From Alphaproteobacteria bacterium (GTDB lineage Bacteria > Pseudomonadota > Alphaproteobacteria > Micavibrionales > Micavibrionaceae): a stretch of 28,095 bases of DNA. This document shows positions 23,832 through 28,095 of this stretch, one piece after another (position 1 is the first letter of the stretch; the number at the start of each line of letters is the position of its first letter). The translations under genes and the position numbers were made by a program. The notes beneath the pieces are model-generated. The model saw only the letters and a list, made by a program, of their open reading frames with translations, ran no database searches and was not told where the DNA came from. The stretch is from positions 1-28,095 of the forward strand of contig NZVS01000019.1 of assembly GCA_002701555.1 (NCBI GenBank). The letters run 5' to 3'.

Positions 23832-24254
23832 ATGGCCGGTTTTTTTGAAACAGTTATTAATAATGAATATATGCCTCACGGTTACTGTTTCCTGTGGCAG
23901 CCAGAACTGCTTTGGCTACATGCCCTGTCTGATCTCATTATTGCCATTGCTTATTTTAGCATTCCTATTTCAATAGGAATTGTGCTTTACAAACGTAAAA
24001 AGGCAATCCCATTTTACTGGCTTTTTGGTTTGTTCGCAGGATTCATATTTTTGTGCGGACTTACCCATGTTGTAGAAATGATTAGTATCTGGAAACCTTT
24101 CTATTATTTGGAAGGTCTCCTGAAACTTTTAACAGCGGCACTATCTATTGCTACAGCCTTATTAGTATTTCCTCTAATACCCGTTTTACTGGACAAATTT
24201 GAAGATTTGGCCAATTTAGAAGCAAGGGACAAAGATGAAAATGAAGCTTCATAA
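23832..24254 (+). CDS. Stand-alone ethylene-binding-domain-like membrane protein
   Basis: Membrane protein of 140 residues from the ATG at 23832 (AAGG five bases upstream; an in-frame GTG at 23826 overlaps that site). It has three main hydrophobic helices and resembles the N-terminal ethylene-binding domain of plant ETR1 and cyanobacterial Slr1212: 'SDLIIAIAYFSIPI' in the first helix and 'FLCGLTHVVEM' in the second. Residues matching ETR1 Asp25, Tyr32, Pro36, Cys65 and His69 are present as Asp34, Tyr41, Pro45, Cys75 and His79, including both Cu(I) ligands. In known proteins this domain is fused to a kinase. Here it ends after the third helix plus a short acidic tail. Its stop overlaps the kinase start by 20 bases. 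Ligand not known. Confidence 0.8.
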   Translation: MAGFFETVINNEYMPHGYCFLWQPELLWLHALSDLIIAIAYFSIPISIGIVLYKRKKAIPFYWLFGLFAGFIFLCGLTHVVEMISIWKPFYYLEGLLKLLTAALSIATALLVFPLIPVLLDKFEDLANLEARDKDENEAS

Positions 24255-25932
24255 GCAAATAGATCCACACTCTTTCACTCGGAGTTTTTCTGTCTATCGA
24301 CTTCCGACAATAATCGTTACTGTTGGGCTTATTATATCCATACTCGGATTTCAAATGGCCCTGAAATATGACATCGATAACAGCAGAGAAAGTTTTGAGC
24401 TGGCATCAGAACAAGTATACAGGGCTGTGGATTCAGATATACGTCGCCATGAACAACAAATAACTGCGATTGGTCGTCTAATTGGACAAATACAAAATTT
24501 TTCGGAAGAAGAGTTTGTAGATGTTTCAAATGCTTTTACGATTAATACCTATTTCAATCACATTTCCTTATATCGTCTTGAAGATGAACAGACGGCTGTT
24601 GATTTGTATCCAAACGCCAATTTTACAAGAAAGCTGACAAGTATTGCCGCACTTCCGCCAATTGTAACAGCCATGCAAAAAGCCTCAGAGCTAAACGCAA
24701 CATACCTGTCTGAAACTTTTGACTATGATGTCGACGGTACGACTCGTAAACTGGCAGCCTTTGTTACCCCCCTGACAAAAAAATATAGAGAAAACGTATT
24801 TCTTGTCGGGGTGCTTGACCTTCCAAGATTATTTGAAACCGCTTTCAAAGGGGACACCAATAAGGGCCCGGTTAATGTACGTGTAAGCAAAATTACACCC
24901 AATGATGAGACGTTGGTCTTTGAACAATATAACGAAGGTTTAAAACCTTTCTTTATGACCATAAGCTCAAAGGATGTGTCCAGTTTGAAATTTGAGAGGG
25001 CGCGTTTTTTTGAGGATTATGCTTGGAAAATTACTATTTTTTCTGCTCCGAATGGTTCCATAAGCAATATCGGGGTTTTCCCTTGGATTACTTTACTCTG
25101 TCTTATAGCAGTGACTATTCTTCTTGGTTATATAGCCTTTAGGATTACCGTTGAAAATGTGCGTGTCCACCATTTGGTTGACGTTCAAACCGAAAGTTTG
25201 CGTGCCTATACTGAAAAGCTTGAACAGCGCAACCGCGATCTAGATGATTTTGCCTATATTGCATCGCATGACCTCAAAGAACCCTTAAGAGGCATTTCAA
25301 ATTATTCTGAGTTTCTTTTGGAGGACTTTGGTAAGAAACTTCCAGGTGAAGGGCGCGAAATGCTTGAAACTTTACGCGGTCTTTCTGCACGCATGGAAGT
25401 CCTTATTGATAATCTATTGAAATACTCAAGATTAAGCCGTGAAGACCTTAATTATAAATATACGGATATGTCCAAAATCGTAAATGAGTCTCTAGAGACG
25501 CTCAGCATTATGATTAAGGACAATAACGTTCATACGGTTGTACAGAAAGATATGCCAAGCGCTTACTGTGACTCTGCAATGATAGGCGAGGTTTACCGCA
25601 ACCTTATAACCAATGCGATCAAATATAATGATAAAAAGACTAAAATGATCGAGCTTGGCTATGACCGCGATAAAGATACGCCGGCCTTTTTTGTACGTGA
25701 CAATGGTATTGGTGTTCCCGAAAACCATAAAGAGACCATTTTCAAAATTTTTAAACGCTTGCACGGAAGGGATGAATTCGGCGGCGGAACAGGCTCAGGG
25801 CTGACTATCGTTAAACGCGTAATTGACAGACATCACGGCAAAATATGGGTGGAATCTGAAATGGGGAAAGGTACAACTTTCTTCTTCACAATTAATGTCA
25901 AAAAGAAAGAAGGAGAGATTGTAAATGGCTAA
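24235..25932 (+). CDS. CHASE-like sensor histidine kinase
   Basis: Inner-membrane histidine kinase of 565 residues. A transmembrane helix (about 23-43) leads into a periplasmic region (about 45-270) whose helix-rich start and 'YFNHISLYRL' resemble a CHASE sensor domain. A second helix (about 282-303) and a short coiled coil ('VQTESLRAYTEKLEQRNRDLDDF') join it to HisKA, with phospho-acceptor His345 in 'ASHDLKEPLRG'. The HATPase domain has the N-box 'NLITNAIKYND', G1 'DNGIGVP' and G2 'GTGSGLTIV'. The kinase core is of the phytochrome/Rcp1-partner type. The gene starts inside the ethylene-receptor-like gene (AGGGAC ahead of the ATG) and overlaps the response regulator by 8 bases. The CHASE call is moderate. 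Confidence 0.88.
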   Translation: MKMKLHKQIDPHSFTRSFSVYRLPTIIVTVGLIISILGFQMALKYDIDNSRESFELASEQVYRAVDSDIRRHEQQITAIGRLIGQIQNFSEEEFVDVSNAFTINTYFNHISLYRLEDEQTAVDLYPNANFTRKLTSIAALPPIVTAMQKASELNATYLSETFDYDVDGTTRKLAAFVTPLTKKYRENVFLVGVLDLPRLFETAFKGDTNKGPVNVRVSKITPNDETLVFEQYNEGLKPFFMTISSKDVSSLKFERARFFEDYAWKITIFSAPNGSISNIGVFPWITLLCLIAVTILLGYIAFRITVENVRVHHLVDVQTESLRAYTEKLEQRNRDLDDFAYIASHDLKEPLRGISNYSEFLLEDFGKKLPGEGREMLETLRGLSARMEVLIDNLLKYSRLSREDLNYKYTDMSKIVNESLETLSIMIKDNNVHTVVQKDMPSAYCDSAMIGEVYRNLITNAIKYNDKKTKMIELGYDRDKDTPAFFVRDNGIGVPENHKETIFKIFKRLHGRDEFGGGTGSGLTIVKRVIDRHHGKIWVESEMGKGTTFFFTINVKKKEGEIVNG

Positions 25933-26371
25933 GAACTTTCACATTATGATAGTCGAAGACAGTCCTGAGGATTACGAGGTTCTTTCACGCGCAATAAAAA
26001 AAGCAGAGATGCCTGCCCAGATGACACATTGCTTTACTGGGGAAGAAGCCATACAGCTTTTGACTCACCTCTCATCGTCATCAGATAGTTACGAATTGCA
26101 TGATACAACCCTGCCGGATCTCATCCTTTTAGACCTAAATTTGCCTGGAACAGATGGTTACGGGGTTTTAGAATTTGTAAAAACGCGGAACGATATTGCC
26201 TATATACCTGTTATTGTATTTTCAACATCTACAAACCCGACAGATATTAAAAAAAGTTATAAAATGGGTGCTAACTCTTATATTTCAAAACCTCAGGATC
26301 TTAAATCTTACAAAGAGATGGCTCTACATTTTAAAGGTTACTGGATGGACTGTGTGTCCCTTTATAAATAA
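25925..26371 (+). CDS. Single-domain response regulator (Rcp1-like)
   Basis: Receiver-only response regulator of 148 residues, close in pattern to cyanobacterial Rcp1, the partner of phytochrome Cph1. The acidic pair is in 'IMIVEDSPEDYEVL', the phospho-acceptor Asp70 in 'LILLDLNLPGTDGYGVL', the switch Ser/Thr in 'PVIVFSTSTNP' and the conserved Lys in 'ANSYISKPQD'. The longer insert before the Asp ('SSSSDSYELHDTTLPD') is typical of this subgroup. No DNA-binding output domain follows. It overlaps the upstream kinase gene by 8 bases, so it is the likely phosphoryl acceptor of that kinase. It may signal onward to the REC-kinase protein downstream or to a protein outside the window. Confidence 0.93.
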   Translation: MAKNFHIMIVEDSPEDYEVLSRAIKKAEMPAQMTHCFTGEEAIQLLTHLSSSSDSYELHDTTLPDLILLDLNLPGTDGYGVLEFVKTRNDIAYIPVIVFSTSTNPTDIKKSYKMGANSYISKPQDLKSYKEMALHFKGYWMDCVSLYK

Positions 26372-26388
26372 CCAGGGCAGGATTTAAA

Positions 26389-27507
26389 GTGGCAGAACCA
26401 GATTTAAAAGAATTTAAGATACTGATATTGGAGGATAATCCTGCAGATATCGATCTTTATAAAAGAAGATTGACGAGGCAGAATGCGGCTAAATTTGACC
26501 TCACGACAGCGGGAACAATTGCCGACGCAAAAAAATGCGCAAATGAAGAAACATTCGATTGTTTCGTAGTAGATTATCGACTTCCTGATGGTGAAGGCCT
26601 TGATTTTGTACATTTTCTGACACAAAGCCTTGAGGAACATACAAAAAAACCTGCGGTTTTAATGATCACCGGACAAGGAAATGAAGAAATTGCAGTTGCT
26701 GCAATGAAAGCTGGTGTTCATGATTATTTGACCAAGCGCAGTATATCTGACGGCTTTTTTGTAAGGCCCATTTTAAATGCCATTCAACGTGCAGAGCTTT
26801 CCTCGCAAATACAATATTACCAAAATGAACTGGAACGTTCTAATCAGGAATTGTCTGATTTCACGCATACTGCGTCACATGATTTAAAGGCACCCTTGCG
26901 TCGTATTATATCTTATTGTGAAATGCTGGAGGAAGATGCTGGTCCGAAATTGTCGGATGATGAAAAATCAATGCTATCCAGAATGACTTTGAATGCATCT
27001 AGAATGCAAAATCTTATTAGCGGGCTCCTCAGTTACTCCCTTATCCAGTCGGAAAAAGAAGAGGCCGAGGATACAAACCTTCAGGTGATGATGGAAGAAA
27101 TCCGGGACGAGTTTTTGGAGCAAGTAGAAGAAAATAATGCAAACGTCATTATATCTGATCTTCCTACATTACAAGTATATCCCATGAGAATAAGACAGTT
27201 ATTTACCAATCTTTTTTCTAATGCATTAAAATACAGAAGAGAAGAAGATCTCACCATAGAAATAAGCCATGAACCCAAAGACGGAAAATGCCTATTTAAA
27301 GTCAAAGATAACGGATTGGGAATAGATGAAGCTTTCCATAAGGATATTTTTAAGGACTTCAAACGACTCCACAATCAGGAAGAAATAGAAGGTACAGGGT
27401 TGGGGCTGGCCATATGCCGTAAAATTGTTGAGAAACATGATGGTGAAATTTGGCTTGAATCCGAACCCGGCAAAGGAACAACTTTCTTTTTTACATTAAG
27501 CATGTAA
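26389..27507 (+). CDS. REC-HisKA-HATPase soluble histidine kinase
   Basis: Soluble kinase of 372 residues starting at GTG with an AGGGCAGGA ribosome-binding site. An N-terminal receiver domain (about 8-130) has the acidic pair in 'ILILEDNPADIDLYK', Asp62 in 'CFVVDYRLPDGEGL' and Lys in 'HDYLTKRSISDG'. A short helix leads to HisKA with His164 in 'ASHDLKAPLRR', then HATPase with 'NLFSNALKYRR', 'DNGLGID' and 'GTGLGLAICRKI'. No membrane segment is present. The receiver precedes the kinase, the reverse of classical hybrid kinases, so its phosphorylation could control kinase activity. It lies 17 bases after the response regulator and completes the operon. Its end overlaps the convergent gene by 12 bases. 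Confidence 0.92.
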   Translation: MAEPDLKEFKILILEDNPADIDLYKRRLTRQNAAKFDLTTAGTIADAKKCANEETFDCFVVDYRLPDGEGLDFVHFLTQSLEEHTKKPAVLMITGQGNEEIAVAAMKAGVHDYLTKRSISDGFFVRPILNAIQRAELSSQIQYYQNELERSNQELSDFTHTASHDLKAPLRRIISYCEMLEEDAGPKLSDDEKSMLSRMTLNASRMQNLISGLLSYSLIQSEKEEAEDTNLQVMMEEIRDEFLEQVEENNANVIISDLPTLQVYPMRIRQLFTNLFSNALKYRREEDLTIEISHEPKDGKCLFKVKDNGLGIDEAFHKDIFKDFKRLHNQEEIEGTGLGLAICRKIVEKHDGEIWLESEPGKGTTFFFTLSM

Positions 27508-28086
27508 AGAGGTAGAAAAATTTTTGTTTTTACCCTCAGGACGTTTCGAAAATTGATTTTGATTGGAAATAACAGAATGAAAAGTATCGGATGCTACTTT
27601 CAGTCTCTCAGCAAACGACAATATATCGGACAGCGGAACCGCAAAGCTAACACGTCTTAGGCTTTCTTTTTCATCGTAACCGGCCCATTGCAAATGGGCA
27701 AAGGAGATATTGTCGTCTTTTAGAAGTGTAGAAATTGTCACTTCCTTATCGAAATAACTGTCACGTTTTATCTCACTTGTATAAAGCTGCCCACTCTCAG
27801 CGCATTTCCAAACTTTAGTGGCAGGGTTATCTTTTTGTAAATCAATAACATGGAAAAACCCTGCTTCAGGCGTAGTTATAATGCCAACTCCTTTTATACC
27901 GTTACTTAACAATCTTATTGCTTCATATTCAGTAATGTTTTTTTGCTTTGAAACTGTCCTCACAAGACGCGCCCTATCAGCCTTTTTCAATTCAGGCATT
28001 TTTTCCATGCCATTGATTAAGGCCTTCATAAGCAAACCATTAAATTTGTGATCACTATTCAATCGACTGACAAAGCGCTTTCGCAT
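27496..28086 (-). CDS. Hypothetical protein, possibly 5'-incomplete in this window
   Basis: Unrecognised 196-residue protein from the ATG at 28086. The frame stays open upstream of this ATG to the window edge, and only nine bases are visible, so the true start may be outside. No signal peptide is apparent. The first 75 residues look helical and basic ('LMKALINGMEKMPELKKADRARLVRTV'). The rest is mixed alpha/beta with 'HVIDLQKDNPATKVWKC', and the C-terminus is polar. It runs convergently into the REC-kinase gene and overlaps it by 12 bases, so the two messages would be complementary at their ends. No function is proposed. Confidence 0.65.
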   Translation of the reverse strand: MRKRFVSRLNSDHKFNGLLMKALINGMEKMPELKKADRARLVRTVSKQKNITEYEAIRLLSNGIKGVGIITTPEAGFFHVIDLQKDNPATKVWKCAESGQLYTSEIKRDSYFDKEVTISTLLKDDNISFAHLQWAGYDEKESLRRVSFAVPLSDILSFAERLKVASDTFHSVISNQNQFSKRPEGKNKNFSTSLHA

Positions 28087-28095
28087 AAGCGCGCT

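Overview
The window reads as chromosomal DNA of a low-GC alphaproteobacterium. The clade markers are a GapR/DUF2312 nucleoid protein, a DUF1489 protein, a COQ9-family protein beside a COQ8-type ABC1 kinase, and an MCE transporter with its auxiliary lipoprotein. I cannot name the genus. Genes are densely packed on both strands. I see no tRNA, rRNA, CRISPR array, insertion sequence or phage gene.

Layout. (1) 282-5139, minus strand: DUF1489 gene, then an Mla/MCE-type lipid transporter (STAS-MlaE permease, MlaF ATPase, MlaD substrate-binding protein, ABC_trans_aux lipoprotein). Two small paralogous genes of unknown function lie between the permease and ATPase genes. (2) 5253-12695: exopolysaccharide locus. 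A large plus-strand SLBB export protein behind a good sigma70-like promoter converges on a minus-strand, translationally coupled set: polymerase/ligase-like membrane protein, GT4, Wzz-like protein and GT2. A secreted Q/N-rich protein lies just upstream. (3) 12909-17911: unrelated single genes. They are an unknown cytoplasmic protein with a strong terminator, a possible TIKI/EreA/ChaN-superfamily protein that may be leaderless, an omega-aminotransferase, a rhomboid protease coupled to a small DMT-type membrane protein, and a degenerate receiver-like protein. (4) 18049-20663: acetyl-CoA synthetase converging on an unknown gene, with one terminator hairpin holding both stop codons. (5) 20691-22410, minus strand: COQ9, a periplasmic DotI/IcmL-like protein, GapR, terminator. 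(6) 22477-27507, plus strand: a COQ8-like kinase followed by a tight signalling operon. (7) 27496-28086, minus strand: an unknown gene that may continue beyond the window.

The most notable system is in region 6. A stand-alone membrane protein resembles the ethylene-binding domain of plant ETR1 and keeps the residues matching Asp25, Tyr32, Cys65 and His69 (the last two bind Cu(I) in ETR1). It overlaps a CHASE-like histidine kinase gene, which overlaps an Rcp1-type response regulator gene, and a REC-HisKA-HATPase protein follows. In known receptors the ethylene-binding domain is fused to the kinase. Here it is a separate polypeptide, suggesting a split receptor whose ligand is unknown.

All identifications come from reading motifs and family resemblance by eye. 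No database search was run, so weaker family calls carry lower confidence.
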